Origin: Bacillota bacterium
Lineage (GTDB): Bacteria > Bacillota > Bacilli > Paenibacillales > Paenibacillaceae
Direction of reading: 5' to 3'
Length of the DNA: 19,838 nucleotides
Assembly: GCA_023386495.1 (NCBI GenBank)
Contig: JAEWJS010000008.1
Span: forward strand, 1 to 19,838
Shown piece after piece: positions 1-8,194 of this stretch (position 1 is its first letter; the number at the start of each line of letters is the position of its first letter). The notes beneath the pieces were generated by a model. That model made no database searches. It saw only the letters and a list, made by a program, of their open reading frames with translations, and had not been told where the DNA came from. A program made the position numbers and the translations under genes.

Positions 1-1
1 A

Positions 2-271
2 ATCACGGTAGGCGGAGAGTTATACCGCACCGTCGAATTAACGGGAGCTGCCGAGGAAACGATTATCATCGAGACCGATCGAGGTACGAACCGACTGGAG
101 ATTCACGATGACGGCATCGAAATGCACGGCGCGGATTGTCCGGATCAGCTCTGCCTGTCGTTCGGCCATATAAAGAAGCGAGGCGATACGATCGTCTGCC
201 TTCCAAACCGTGTCCTTGTCGAGATTATCGGCGGGCCGGACGGAGGTGAGGTCGATGTTATCGTCTCCTGA
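2..271 (+). CDS. eetA: NusG domain II protein, EetA-like (5' end outside window)
   Basis: The last 89 codons of a gene that begins before the window. The readable part is a NusG domain II (DUF1312) fold with the hallmark ADCPDQLC stretch, then a GxIKKxGDTIVCLPNRVLVEI-type end, as in extracytosolic NusG_II proteins of Bacillota. In the Listeria EET locus a protein of this type (EetA) pairs with a Gx-family membrane protein and is thought to pass electrons from quinol to surface flavoproteins. The two cysteines around the CPDQLC motif are kept. The gene ends inside the next one (17-nt overlap with eetB), so the two are translationally linked. The N-terminal membrane anchor expected for the family cannot be seen. 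The domain call is firm. The EetA name rests on neighbours. Confidence 0.85.
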   Translation: MTVGGELYRTVELTGAAEETIIIETDRGTNRLEIHDDGIEMHGADCPDQLCLSFGHIKKRGDTIVCLPNRVLVEIIGGPDGGEVDVIVS

Positions 272-797
272 CCTCGATCCGCTGAAGAAGACAGTCATGC
301 TCGCGATTTTTGCATCGCTGGCGGTCGTGCTAGGCATTCTGGAGTCGCTTATTCCGCTGGCCGTATCGATCCCTGGCGCGAAGCTGGGCTTCGGCAACAT
401 CATGGTACTGACTTGCCTCTTCTACTTCACCGGCCGGGACGCGTTGTCGCTCATCGTCCTGAAGACGCTGCTGACGGCCTTCATCCTCGGTTCCTTCTCG
501 ACCTTCCTGTTCAGCTTCCTAGGCGCGGCATTCAGCTTCGCTGTGATGTTCGTCATGCTGCGGCTCGGCAGGCAAGCGTTCAGTCTCATCGCAGTCAGCG
601 TGGCCGGAGGCATCGCGCACAATATCGGGCAGCTCTACGGCGCCGCGCTAGTGCTGGGCACGACCAAGATATTCTACTATCTGCCGTTCCTGCTGGGGGC
701 CGGCATCGTGACGGGATTGTTCGTTGGGCTGGCCGCAAGGCAATTGATCGCCACCCTGAACCGTGTCCCGTTGTTCGAAGGGCTGGAGAGACGTTAG
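255..797 (+). CDS. eetB: Gx-family membrane protein (EetB-like; heptaprenyl diphosphate synthase component I-type)
   Basis: A 180-residue protein with about five hydrophobic helices and the PGAKLGFGN motif typical of the Gx transporter / Hpre_diP_synt_I family. Families of this kind are often annotated as heptaprenyl diphosphate synthase component I, although they are membrane proteins resembling ECF S components. In the Listeria EET locus the equivalent gene is eetB, needed for electron transfer from the quinone pool to the surface. The ATG at 255 is chosen because GGAGG at 242-246 lies 8 nt upstream; a GTG at 210 would extend the protein by 15 residues with no good ribosome binding site. 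It overlaps eetA and precedes ECF transporter genes. Family is clear; biochemical role is inferred from the locus. Confidence 0.85.
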   Translation: MLSSPDLDPLKKTVMLAIFASLAVVLGILESLIPLAVSIPGAKLGFGNIMVLTCLFYFTGRDALSLIVLKTLLTAFILGSFSTFLFSFLGAAFSFAVMFVMLRLGRQAFSLIAVSVAGGIAHNIGQLYGAALVLGTTKIFYYLPFLLGAGIVTGLFVGLAARQLIATLNRVPLFEGLERR

Positions 798-852
798 AGC
801 AGGTGCTGATGCGGAATGAAGGGGCATGACCCCAGACGGAGGAGGGACGGCG

Positions 853-1740
853 ATGAGAGAGCATCATGATGAGCAAGCAGCGCCAGCCGTCAGGATGGAT
901 CGCGTATCCTACACGCGCCGTCCGCAGGAGACACTGCTGCAGGACGTGTCGCTTACGATCGAGGCCGGCGAATGGGTCTCCATCATTGGCCGCAACGGAT
1001 GCGGCAAATCGACATTAGCCAAGCTGCTGGCCGGACTGCTGCCGATAAGCGGAGGTTCGATCAGCATCGGCGGCACGGCTGTAACGGCGGAGAACGGCTG
1101 GGCATTGCGCGAGAGGATCGGGATCGTATTCGCGAATCCGGATAATCAATTCGTCGGAATGAGCGTGGCTGAAGATATCGTGTTCGGCATGGAGAACCGC
1201 TGTTGGAGCGAGCAGCAGATGCGGGAGCGGCTGCGCGAGATCGCAGATCGGCTGTCCATCGTGAACCTGCTGGACCGCCACCCGGCACAGCTCTCCGGCG
1301 GGCAGAAGCAGCGCGTCGCCATTGCCGCGATTCTAGCGGTTGAGCCTTCGATCATCATCTTCGATGAAGCGACAGCGATGCTGGATGAGCCGTCCAAGCG
1401 CGAAGTGCTGAACCTGATGCGAGAGATGCGGGAGGGCGGCAGCCATACGCTGATCGCGATTACGCACGAGACCGATGAGATGCTGGCTTCCGATCGCCTG
1501 ATCGCGCTGGCGGACGGGAAGATCGCGGCCACGGGAGCGCCGGGATCGCTGCTCCTGGACGACAGGCTCCTCGGCGCCTGCGGCATGGAGTTGCCCTATT
1601 ACTTGAAGCTCAGCCGAGCGCTTCGCGAGAAGGGCTGCGACATCGGCGATCATCTTACGGACATATCCTTCATGGAGGCGCTGCGGCTATGGCAATCCGA
1701 TTCGAGAACGTCACTTATCGTTACCGGGCAAGCGGGCTAA
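853..1740 (+). CDS. ecfA1: ECF transporter ATPase, first subunit (EcfA1)
   Basis: A 295-residue ABC ATPase of the energy-coupling factor type. Walker A is GRNGCGKST at residues 46-54, followed by a Q-loop region with NPDNQFVG, the LSGGQKQRVAIA signature, Walker B IIIFDEATAMLD and an H-loop ITHE. NPDNQ near the Q loop is typical of CbiO/EcfA proteins. It pairs with the next ATPase, whose start lies inside its 3' end (52-nt overlap). With EcfT they form a transporter core that docks S components. In EET loci such a module traffics flavin across the membrane to feed PplA flavinylation. The ATG at 853 is preferred over one at 826 because a GGAGGAGGG run lies about 6 nt upstream. A small GGGG/CCCC hairpin (821-833) sits just before that site. 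Confidence 0.9.
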   Translation: MREHHDEQAAPAVRMDRVSYTRRPQETLLQDVSLTIEAGEWVSIIGRNGCGKSTLAKLLAGLLPISGGSISIGGTAVTAENGWALRERIGIVFANPDNQFVGMSVAEDIVFGMENRCWSEQQMRERLREIADRLSIVNLLDRHPAQLSGGQKQRVAIAAILAVEPSIIIFDEATAMLDEPSKREVLNLMREMREGGSHTLIAITHETDEMLASDRLIALADGKIAATGAPGSLLLDDRLLGACGMELPYYLKLSRALREKGCDIGDHLTDISFMEALRLWQSDSRTSLIVTGQAG

Positions 1741-2564
1741 TCGGCAGCGCAGCCGGATTGTTCGATATCAGCCTGCAGTTGGCGGAGGGCCGATTCACGG
1801 CCATTGTCGGTGCGCCGGGCTCGGGCAAGTCGACGCTGCTGCAGCATTGCAACGGTCTGCTGCTGCCCGAGCATGGACGCATAGGAGTCTTCGATTGCGA
1901 GCTTACCTCGGCTCGCCCCGATCCGAAGCTGGTTCAGCGGCTGCGCAGGCGCATCGGTCTCGTGCTGCAATATCCTGAGCAGCAATTGTTCGAGGATACG
2001 TTGGCGAAGGATCTGGCCTTCGGCCCGATGAACTTCGGCGCATCCGAGCAAGAGGCGCTCGCCGCGGCACGCGAAGCGCTCGTGCAGGCGGGGCTGGACG
2101 AATCGTTCATGGACCGCAATCCGTTCGGCCTGAGCGGCGGGCAGCAGCGCAAAGCCGCCATTGCCGCGGTGCTGGCGGCGAAGCCCGATCTGCTAGTCCT
2201 GGACGAACCGACCGCATCGCTTGACCAGAAGAGCCGCAAGGATCTGCTGAGCATGTTAGCCAATCTGTGCCGCGAACAAGGCCGGACGGTAGTCGTCGTC
2301 ACGCATCGGCTGGAGGAGATTCTCCCTTATGCGGATGAACTTGCCGTGATGCAGAACGGTCGAATCGCTTATCATGGAGAGCTGCAGACCGCGCTGCTCC
2401 ATCACGCCGAACAGCTGGAGGAAGCGGGCATCGAGCTGCCGCCCTCCGTGCAACTGCTGCGTCAGGCAAACGCAACGCTCGGCATGCCGATGCCGGATCA
2501 TCTTCCGGATGTAGGCGAACTTGCCGATTCGATCATGTCTGCCCTTACGAACAATCGCGATTAG
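1689..2564 (+). CDS. ecfA2: ECF transporter ATPase, second subunit (EcfA2)
   Basis: A 291-residue ECF ATPase and partner of the preceding EcfA1. It has Walker A GAPGSGKST at residues 41-49, Q loop LQYPEQQLFEDT, signature LSGGQQRKAAIAAVLA, Walker B LLVLDEPTASLD and H loop VVVTHRLEE. YPEQQLF is characteristic of EcfA2-type subunits. The start at 1689 overlaps ecfA1 by 52 nt and has GGAGG at 1674-1678, so translation is probably coupled and gives equal amounts of the two ATPases. All catalytic motifs look intact. Given the neighbours (fmnA-like EcfT, eetAB, dmkA-like gene) it most likely powers flavin export for EET, but sharing with other S components is normal for this class and cannot be excluded. 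Confidence 0.9.
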   Translation: MAIRFENVTYRYRASGLIGSAAGLFDISLQLAEGRFTAIVGAPGSGKSTLLQHCNGLLLPEHGRIGVFDCELTSARPDPKLVQRLRRRIGLVLQYPEQQLFEDTLAKDLAFGPMNFGASEQEALAAAREALVQAGLDESFMDRNPFGLSGGQQRKAAIAAVLAAKPDLLVLDEPTASLDQKSRKDLLSMLANLCREQGRTVVVVTHRLEEILPYADELAVMQNGRIAYHGELQTALLHHAEQLEEAGIELPPSVQLLRQANATLGMPMPDHLPDVGELADSIMSALTNNRD

Positions 2565-2588
2565 TAGGAGAGAAGGGAGGAGAACTGC

Positions 2589-3383
2589 ATGCGCGAGCGA
2601 ATGCTGCTGGGCCGCTACTTTGAAGCCGATTCCTGGATTCACCGTCTAGACCCGCGTGCCAAGACTGCCGCCATGGCGTTCTATATGCTGGCCGTGTTCC
2701 TGATCGACTCTTACGTCGAAGTGCTGGCGGTGCTGGTCTTCTCCATCCTGCTGATGAGGGCGACGACGATTCCGCTGGTCCGCTTCCTGCAAGCGATGCG
2801 GCCGCTGCTCTTTATCCTGCTCTTCATCTTCCTCTTCCATGCCCTGTTCGATGCGAGCGGCTCGCGAATCGTCGCGGCCGGGCCGGTGAATCTGTATGCA
2901 GGGGGAATCGCGAAGGGGATGATGTCGGCTTCACGCATGATGTTGTTCGTCACCTTCACCGCCTTGTTGACCTTCACGACGAAGCCGGATCGGCTGGCTC
3001 AGGGACTTGGAAGCCTGATGCAACCGCTCCGCTTGGTGCGCGTCTCGCCGGAGCGCTTGTCGCTCATGATCGGCATCGCGCTGCGCTTCATCCCGACCGT
3101 CTTCGAGGAAGCGGAACGGATCTGGAAGGCACAGGCATCGCGGGGAATGGACTTCCGCTCGCAGCCGCTGACGAGGAAGGCGCGCCTAGCAATCGCGCTG
3201 CTCGTGCCGGTGACGGCAGGGGCCTGCCGCAGGGCGTCGGATCTGGCAGACTCGATGGCGGCCAGAGGCTATCGATTGGGGCAGCCGAGAACGGCCTTCC
3301 AGCCGCTCGCGTGGGCGCGTGCCGACACATGGTTCCTCGTCTTGTTCGCGGCGCTGGCTGCAGCAACCTTCATTATGCAGTGA
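2589..3383 (+). CDS. fmnA: ECF transporter transmembrane subunit EcfT (FmnA-like)
   Basis: A 264-residue EcfT-type membrane protein with the N-terminal WIHRLDPRAKTAAM motif, several hydrophobic helices, and the two cytosolic coupling-helix arginine motifs that bind the ATPases (QASRGMDF and MAARGYRL). It links EcfA1/EcfA2 to a substrate-binding S component. No S component is encoded directly beside it; in Listeria the corresponding FmnA works with RibU in flavin trafficking for EET. The ATG at 2589 has GGGAGG 8-13 nt upstream. It follows ecfA2 by 24 nt and precedes the MenA-like gene by 22 nt, so the operon continues. EcfT identity is certain; flavin specificity is inferred from the locus. 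Confidence 0.88.
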   Translation: MRERMLLGRYFEADSWIHRLDPRAKTAAMAFYMLAVFLIDSYVEVLAVLVFSILLMRATTIPLVRFLQAMRPLLFILLFIFLFHALFDASGSRIVAAGPVNLYAGGIAKGMMSASRMMLFVTFTALLTFTTKPDRLAQGLGSLMQPLRLVRVSPERLSLMIGIALRFIPTVFEEAERIWKAQASRGMDFRSQPLTRKARLAIALLVPVTAGACRRASDLADSMAARGYRLGQPRTAFQPLAWARADTWFLVLFAALAAATFIMQ

Positions 3384-3405
3384 ACCAATATGGGAGGGAT
3401 TGATC

Positions 3406-4329
3406 ATGGAGCATCATTGGCGGAGAAGATGGAACGGATTCTGGCAGCTGGCCGATCCGAAAATATGGATCGCGTCCACGATTCCGATGCTGGTAGCCGG
3501 CGCGCTGGCATTCGCGCATACCGGGTCGATCCCGCTCGGTTGGTTCGCGTTGGCACTCTTCGGTATCTACTTAATCGAGATCGGCAAAAACGCGGTGAAC
3601 GAATTCATCGATTACCTGACAGGCGTCGATCCCGCCGTGACGCCGGACAATCGCACGCCGTTCAGCGGAGGGAAGAAGACGGTTATCGACGGCAAGCTTA
3701 CCTTGATCGAAATTGCCGTCATCGCGCTCTTGACGCTGGCGGCGGCATTCGCAGTCGGCGTGCTGATCGCCGTATTGAAGGAGCCGGCCGTATTCTGGAT
3801 CGGGATGGCAGGAGGCGTGCTGGCGGTATTCTACAGCCTGCCGCCGTTCAAGCTGAACTATAACGGCCTGGGTGAGATCGCGGTCGGCTTAACGTTCGGT
3901 CCGCTAATCGTATCCGGCATGTACGTCATGCTAACCGGCCAACTGGATTGGAAGATCGTCGTTATTGGGCTGCCGCTCGCTTTTCTCATCACGAATGTGC
4001 TCTGGATCAATCAATATCCGGATTACGAGGCTGACCTGATGGGGGGTAAGCGTAATTGGGTCGTTCGCATCGGCAGGCCGAGAGGACTGAAGGTGTATGC
4101 GTGGCTGTATGCCGGCGCTTATGCAAGCCTCGTCCTGCTAGCGATGCTCGAGCGCAACCCCGTCTGGCTGGCAGGGTTGATCAGCCTGCCGCTCGCCGTG
4201 CAGTCGATTCGTATCGCGAAGCGCCATCTGGGCGATACGGCGCGCTTCATTGCGGCCAATGCACGCACCGTCCAGATCTACCAGTTCATCGGTCTCTCCA
4301 TGGTGGCTGCCGCGCTATTCGCGAATTAG
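3406..4329 (+). CDS. dmkA: UbiA/MenA-type prenyltransferase (DmkA-like, 1,4-dihydroxy-2-naphthoate prenyltransferase)
   Basis: A 307-residue integral membrane protein of the UbiA superfamily. The two aspartate-rich substrate motifs are visible: NEFIDYLTGVD (usually ND in the first two positions) and NQYPDYEADLMGGKRN followed by VRIG, as in MenA proteins. Such enzymes attach a polyprenyl chain to 1,4-dihydroxy-2-naphthoate to give demethylmenaquinone. In the Listeria EET locus a MenA paralogue (DmkA) makes a separate quinone pool for Ndh2. The ATG at 3406 has GGGAGGG at 3392-3398; the frame is open upstream to 3319 but that part overlaps fmnA. A polyprenyl diphosphate synthase for the other substrate is at 14445-15458. 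Whether the genome has a second menA cannot be seen here. Confidence 0.85.
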   Translation: MEHHWRRRWNGFWQLADPKIWIASTIPMLVAGALAFAHTGSIPLGWFALALFGIYLIEIGKNAVNEFIDYLTGVDPAVTPDNRTPFSGGKKTVIDGKLTLIEIAVIALLTLAAAFAVGVLIAVLKEPAVFWIGMAGGVLAVFYSLPPFKLNYNGLGEIAVGLTFGPLIVSGMYVMLTGQLDWKIVVIGLPLAFLITNVLWINQYPDYEADLMGGKRNWVVRIGRPRGLKVYAWLYAGAYASLVLLAMLERNPVWLAGLISLPLAVQSIRIAKRHLGDTARFIAANARTVQIYQFIGLSMVAAALFAN

Positions 4330-4470
4330 CGAGGGGCTCGGCTCGGCGTCAGCAGAAGCTGCTGAGTCCGTAAGCAACTGCTGCCATTGCTGGCTGAACG
4401 GCTCGATCGCTTGCAGCAGGTATTGTCGTCAGGCATACCCGGGAATATCCGCTTCCAGAACAGGCAAAAA

Positions 4471-4494
4471 AAGCAGCCGTACGCACGGCTGCTT
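4471..4494. terminator. Bidirectional rho-independent terminator
   Basis: A perfect 10-bp stem (4471-4480 with 4485-4494) around a 4-base loop. It is flanked by seven A on the left, which read as a seven-U tract on the - strand, and by a T-rich CTTCTTT run on the right. It lies between the convergent dmkA-like gene and the spermidine-synthase-like gene and can end both transcripts, with the stronger U tract for the - strand. Confidence 0.85.
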
Positions 4495-4518
4495 CTTCTT
4501 TGCTAGGATGCGATTGGC

Positions 4519-5259
4519 TTACGTATCCTGCACAATATAACCCGGCTGCAGCTCCACCTCTGCGAAGCCTGCCATGCGCCGCGATTGATAGACGATCGGG
4601 CGGCTGCTCCCGATCAGGATCATGTTCTGCACGTCGGCGGCCCCCTGACCAGGCAGCGCGAATGCGCGCGTGCAGGCGAATACGGTGCCAAGCGTCGCGT
4701 GGATCGCGCCCGCAAGCGGATCATCCTTGCCTCTGCCGAACAGATTCATGATGATCGCGCCATGGTGTCCGAGCTTGGCGGCTGCCAAGCGGAAGAAGGT
4801 CTGCGAGCAGAGCTGCCGCGGGACTCCCCTGTCGGTAAAAGCATCCACGATGACATAGTCATACCGCTCGTCGGGTTCCGTCTCCAGCAGCTCGCGGCCG
4901 TCCCCGATGCAGATCAGCTCTTGGCGGCAATCGAAGTAGCGCCTGCTGAGCGCCGCTACCGATTCGTCGAGCTCGGCGGTCTTGAACCGTCTATCGCTAT
5001 AATGGCCGGCAATCGTCCCTATTCCGTGCCCGATCAGGAATACATCATGGAAGGAGGGATTGTTGGCCTCGAGCAAATGGATGATCGCGCGCGGGTATTC
5101 GAGCGGTATCCGCGCAGGGTCGTCCAGATCCATCGCGCCTTGCACGGCGCCGTCGGCGAACGCCAGCACGCGGAACCGCCCGCGCTCGCCGTACAGCTCA
5201 TCGGTATCGTATACGGTGATGTCATGCGCATCCGTGGATGCGGTATAGAGGATCTGCAA
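4519..5259 (-). CDS. Spermidine synthase-like methyltransferase-fold protein
   Basis: A 246-residue protein with the Rossmann-like core of the spermidine synthase/methyltransferase superfamily: FLIGHGIGTIAGHY (glycine-rich nucleotide loop), KTAELDESVAALSRRYF (acidic residue then SRRYF, as in spermidine synthases), an ICIGDGRELL segment, and YDYVIVDAF. The usual DPxGP catalytic stretch is replaced by DRGVP, so true aminopropyl transfer is doubtful; the family includes many short 'fused MFS/spermidine synthase-like' proteins of unknown substrate. The start is TTG at 5259, with GAAGGAG about 10 nt upstream. It lies downstream of the AraC-type gene on the same strand with a 39-nt gap, so the two may be co-transcribed. 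It has no obvious link to EET. Confidence 0.75.
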   Translation of the reverse strand: MQILYTASTDAHDITVYDTDELYGERGRFRVLAFADGAVQGAMDLDDPARIPLEYPRAIIHLLEANNPSFHDVFLIGHGIGTIAGHYSDRRFKTAELDESVAALSRRYFDCRQELICIGDGRELLETEPDERYDYVIVDAFTDRGVPRQLCSQTFFRLAAAKLGHHGAIIMNLFGRGKDDPLAGAIHATLGTVFACTRAFALPGQGAADVQNMILIGSSRPIVYQSRRMAGFAEVELQPGYIVQDT

Positions 5260-5298
5260 GGATTCAAGGCTCCTTCACTAGCGGGATTGCTCCCTACA

Positions 5299-6171
5299 TC
5301 AACGCTTCACGATCGGGATCCATACCTCGCAGCGGTAATCTTCGGCATTCGGATCTCCCGCCGAGTAGACTTCCAACTCAGGCGTGCCGGCGTGCTCATA
5401 GCCGGTGGAGGGGAACCATTCCGAGAAGATGCGAGAGAAGACGTTCTGAATCGCTCCGGGCATCGGGCCGACGGAGGTGAAAATTGCCCAAGTGGAGGCC
5501 GGGATGACGCTCGACGTGAACCCCGCCGCCGCTCCGGCGGCGGCATCGTTCACCTGCACGCCGATCATATAGTCGAATTGATCCGAACCGGGCGCCATCC
5601 CCATGCAGATGCCGTAGATGCGGTCTCCCGAGCTGATCGCCACCAGCTTATCTTCCGTGCCGTCCTGTTGGCATTGCTGCCAGAATTGCGGGATCTCGCG
5701 CAGATTCTGCCCCTCCGCGCATGTCGTCGTCAGCACCTTGCCGACTGTCGTGAACGCTGCCTTGTCTTCGATCCGATACTCCATATCCTTGTCTCCCTTC
5801 AATGATAAGTGGAAGGAGATGCGAGGAGTTGCCCTGAGGCTGACGCCAGGGCTGCGTGCCTCGGACGGCGAGACGCCGTGAATGCGGCGGAACGCCTTCG
5901 CGAACGATTCGGGCGAATCGTAGCCGTACTTGAGCGCCACATCCAGCACCTTCACCTCCGACATCGCCAACTCTTGGGCGGCCAGCGTGATTCGCCGCTT
6001 GCGCACGTATTCCGCCGTCGTCATGCCGGTCAGCATATGGAACATCCGTTGAAAATGAAACGGCGATGAATAGGCGGCCGCAGCGATCGCCTCGATGTCG
6101 AGCGGTTCCGTTATGCGCACTTCGATCAAGTCGAGTGCGGCATTCATCCGATTGAACCAATCCATCCGCAT
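5299..6171 (-). CDS. AraC-family regulator with GyrI-like effector domain
   Basis: A 290-residue two-domain regulator. The N-terminal ~105 residues are an AraC DNA-binding domain with two helix-turn-helix units (PFHFQRMFHMLTGMTTAEYV and YGYDSPESFAKAFRRIHGVSP). The C-terminal ~155 residues match the GyrI-like/AraC_E_bind small-molecule domain (start DMEYRIEDKAAFTTVGK, end CEVWIPIVK), as in Rob/SoxS-like multidrug sensors and many Bacillota regulators. In-frame ATGs lie at 6177, 6171 and 6165. GGAAAGGAG directly abuts the first, so 6171 is the better start. It may control the adjacent spermidine-synthase-like gene. The inducer is unknown. Confidence 0.88.
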   Translation of the reverse strand: MRMDWFNRMNAALDLIEVRITEPLDIEAIAAAAYSSPFHFQRMFHMLTGMTTAEYVRKRRITLAAQELAMSEVKVLDVALKYGYDSPESFAKAFRRIHGVSPSEARSPGVSLRATPRISFHLSLKGDKDMEYRIEDKAAFTTVGKVLTTTCAEGQNLREIPQFWQQCQQDGTEDKLVAISSGDRIYGICMGMAPGSDQFDYMIGVQVNDAAAGAAAGFTSSVIPASTWAIFTSVGPMPGAIQNVFSRIFSEWFPSTGYEHAGTPELEVYSAGDPNAEDYRCEVWIPIVKR

Positions 6172-6288
6172 CTGCATCTCCTTTCCTCTGACGCCATGCT
6201 ATCATGAAGCGATCCGATCCCGCCTGTCATTGCGTGCTCATCAAGGACAGGTGAGCAATCATGCGCCGTTATGTCCTTCGCCCGCCTG

Positions 6289-7119
6289 CTAGCGCGGCAA
6301 ATCCGCCGCGTAGCGCTTGCGCATCTCGCTGAGTTCTTCCAGCTTGCTCAAGCTGGTCTTCGGGCCGGCGAGGCCGATGGACACGATCAAGTTCTCGATC
6401 AGGAAAGTCGGCGCCACCATGGAATGGAATTCCCATATCTCGCCTCTGCCGGCATAGAGGCAGAGGTCTGCCTTATCGGAGAATTCCGAGACGAGACGGT
6501 CGGTAATCAGCAGCGTGCGATAACCGGCCTGCTTGGCATGCTCAAGAATGACCTTGCATTCCGGCAGCATCCGAATGAAGCAGAAGACGACGACCAGATC
6601 CCGCTGCGTAACGTGTACGAGGTCCTCGAACAATTCGCTTCCGCCGCGCATGTGCGTCATCCGCAGCTTCAGTCTGGACAGGCGGTAGCGGAGCAGCTCG
6701 ACCAAGCCTTGCGAGGTGCCTTGCCCGTAGAGGTAAATATGCTCCGCATCCAGGAAGGCTTGGACAGCCTGACGATAGGAGTCGGCATCGATATGCCGGA
6801 CGGTCTCCCGCAGATTGGATATCGCCACGTCGAGCAGCTCGTCTTGCTGCGGCCTGTCATGGACCTTGTCCATGATGGCCTTCATCTTCGTGGCGGGCGT
6901 CACGTCGAGCCGCTGCCTCGTTCGAATCTTCCAATCCTTCATATTGGCATAACCGACCGAACGCCAGAAGCGGGACACGGAAGCGATGCTAAGCCCCAGC
7001 GCGTCGGCGATCTCTTGTTCCGTAGCGAATAGGACATCCTGCGCGTTGCGCTGGATGTAATCCGCGATTCGATATTGATTGGGGGAGAGCTTCTCCGTAT
7101 CCCATTGAAAATCTACCAT
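6289..7119 (-). CDS. MurR/RpiR-family transcriptional regulator
   Basis: A 276-residue regulator with an N-terminal HTH_6 domain (helix-turn-helix around ATEQEIADALGLSIASVSRF) and a C-terminal SIS sugar-isomerase domain (IYLYGQGTSQGLVELL phosphosugar loop). Proteins of this family normally sense phosphorylated sugars or related metabolites and control nearby catabolic genes. It is divergent from the ECF transporter operon starting at 7322, with a 202-bp shared control region, so it is the likely regulator of that operon. AGGAG lies about 12 nt upstream of the ATG at 7119. The effector cannot be read from the sequence. Confidence 0.9.
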   Translation of the reverse strand: MVDFQWDTEKLSPNQYRIADYIQRNAQDVLFATEQEIADALGLSIASVSRFWRSVGYANMKDWKIRTRQRLDVTPATKMKAIMDKVHDRPQQDELLDVAISNLRETVRHIDADSYRQAVQAFLDAEHIYLYGQGTSQGLVELLRYRLSRLKLRMTHMRGGSELFEDLVHVTQRDLVVVFCFIRMLPECKVILEHAKQAGYRTLLITDRLVSEFSDKADLCLYAGRGEIWEFHSMVAPTFLIENLIVSIGLAGPKTSLSKLEELSEMRKRYAADLPR

Positions 7120-7177
7120 GGCCGATCGTTCTCCTGACTTCGATGGATTCGGTTAGGCTAAGTCTAGCACGGAAGAA

Positions 7178-7206
7178 ATGACAGGAGCAATGCGATGTAA
7201 TATAAT
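7178..7206 (+). promoter_or_regulatory. Sigma-A-type promoter of the MurR-linked ECF operon
   Basis: ATGACA at 7178-7183 (5 of 6 match to TTGACA), exactly 17 bp, then a perfect TATAAT at 7201-7206. Transcription would start near 7213, leaving a leader of about 108 nt before the first ECF gene. It lies in the divergent region shared with the MurR/RpiR gene, where that regulator would be expected to bind. Confidence 0.75.
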
Positions 7207-7289
7207 TTTCATAAACATCGATCATGCAATGTTATTTACATAAGTTTCATCCATCCTGTACACTCCTCTAATAATTCCAAGTTATTCTA

Positions 7290-7306
7290 CTCGTATCCAA
7301 TACGAG
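7290..7306 (+). promoter_or_regulatory. Perfect palindrome/hairpin at the ribosome binding site of the ECF operon
   Basis: CTCGTAT, a 3-nt spacer, then ATACGAG: a perfect 7-bp inverted repeat 16 nt before the start codon at 7322. It overlaps the AGAGGA that probably serves as ribosome binding site. It could be a DNA operator for the divergent MurR/RpiR protein or an RNA hairpin that limits translation. The sequence shows only the symmetry. Confidence 0.45.
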
Positions 7307-7321
7307 AGGAATGAACAGGCA

Positions 7322-8194
7322 ATGGCCTTTTTGAAGGAAAGATTCGTTCTCACGCAATCGCAGAAAATGATGGTCTTCATCTTATCCATGTCGCTCTACG
7401 GGCTGTCGAACATGATCACGGAGTTGATCCCCGAATTCCGCATCGGGCCGATCGAGCTGTCCGTGGAGTACTTTGCCTTCATCCCGCTGACGCTGTGCAT
7501 CCTGTTCCATCCGCTCTATGCGGCAGTCGGCGCATCGCTCGGCGAGATCGTGTTCGGCGAGATCATGCTGGGGCAATTCGGCGGACTCGGCGAGCTGGAG
7601 AAGTTCCTGGCGTTCTCGCTGGCGATGTACATCGCGGGCACCTTGGTGCGGGATCCGCGCAATAAGGCGCAGGTAGGCGTTGCGGCGATTACGGGAGTTG
7701 CGATCCACCAATTGATCAGCGCGATGGTCGACATCAGCAAGGTGTGGCTGGGCATCGAAGAGCTGGAAGCCGTGCCCGGCTTGGCAGAGAGCGTACTCGT
7801 CATCGAAGGCGTGGCCATGCTGAACGACATCCTCTTCTCCGGCATTCTGTTCGCGCTGCTCCCGACCGTCTACCTGGTTCCCCGCCTGTACGGCAAAATC
7901 GAACCGCTGCTCGGCATGAAGCCGCGCGACAATACCGTGAAATATTCGCTGGGACAAATCATCGGGGTACGAGTCCTGCTGCTCGCGATCATCGCGGCGG
8001 CCGTCGCGATGGTCTCGGAATTCATGGCGGAGTCCGATATGGCGCTGATCGAATGGGAAGCCGACTATATCGAGCGATTCGGAGACGGCTTCATCTGGAT
8101 TAGCATCGGTGCTGCGGCTATCGTGGCGATCGCGGCGATCCTGCTGATGCTCCGCTTCAAGAAGACGGACGGGAAGCGTACGACGAATGGATGA
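7322..8194 (+). CDS. Candidate ECF transporter S component (membrane protein, substrate unknown)
   Basis: A 290-residue membrane protein with about six to eight hydrophobic segments, starting MAFLKERFVLTQSQKMMVF. It precedes, with an 8-nt overlap, a fused ECF double ATPase and then an EcfT gene, exactly where an S component is expected. It is longer than the usual 170-220 residue S components because of an extra C-terminal hydrophobic hairpin (about residues 215-280) with an acidic stretch between the helices. An early acidic loop (ITELIPEFRIGPIELSVEYF) and a GEIVFGE motif are notable. I do not recognise the substrate. Related proteins are, as far as I recall, sometimes mislabelled in databases as a cell-division protein; nothing here supports that. 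Confidence 0.7.
   Translation: MAFLKERFVLTQSQKMMVFILSMSLYGLSNMITELIPEFRIGPIELSVEYFAFIPLTLCILFHPLYAAVGASLGEIVFGEIMLGQFGGLGELEKFLAFSLAMYIAGTLVRDPRNKAQVGVAAITGVAIHQLISAMVDISKVWLGIEELEAVPGLAESVLVIEGVAMLNDILFSGILFALLPTVYLVPRLYGKIEPLLGMKPRDNTVKYSLGQIIGVRVLLLAIIAAAVAMVSEFMAESDMALIEWEADYIERFGDGFIWISIGAAAIVAIAAILLMLRFKKTDGKRTTNG

Noticed and set aside
3390..3863. + strand frame starting near the dmkA ribosome binding site
   Set aside because: It is a frame-shifted shadow of the MenA-like gene and is very Arg-rich with no membrane segments.
4585..5805. Long + strand open frame of 406 codons
   Set aside because: It lies antisense across the spermidine-synthase-like and AraC/GyrI genes, both of which have clear domains. 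The translation has no recognisable motif and is an effect of GC-rich third positions.
6245..6285. Terminator after the MurR/RpiR gene
   Set aside because: A 7-bp AAGGACA/TGTCCTT inverted repeat is present, but the loop is over 20 nt and no T tract follows on the - strand.
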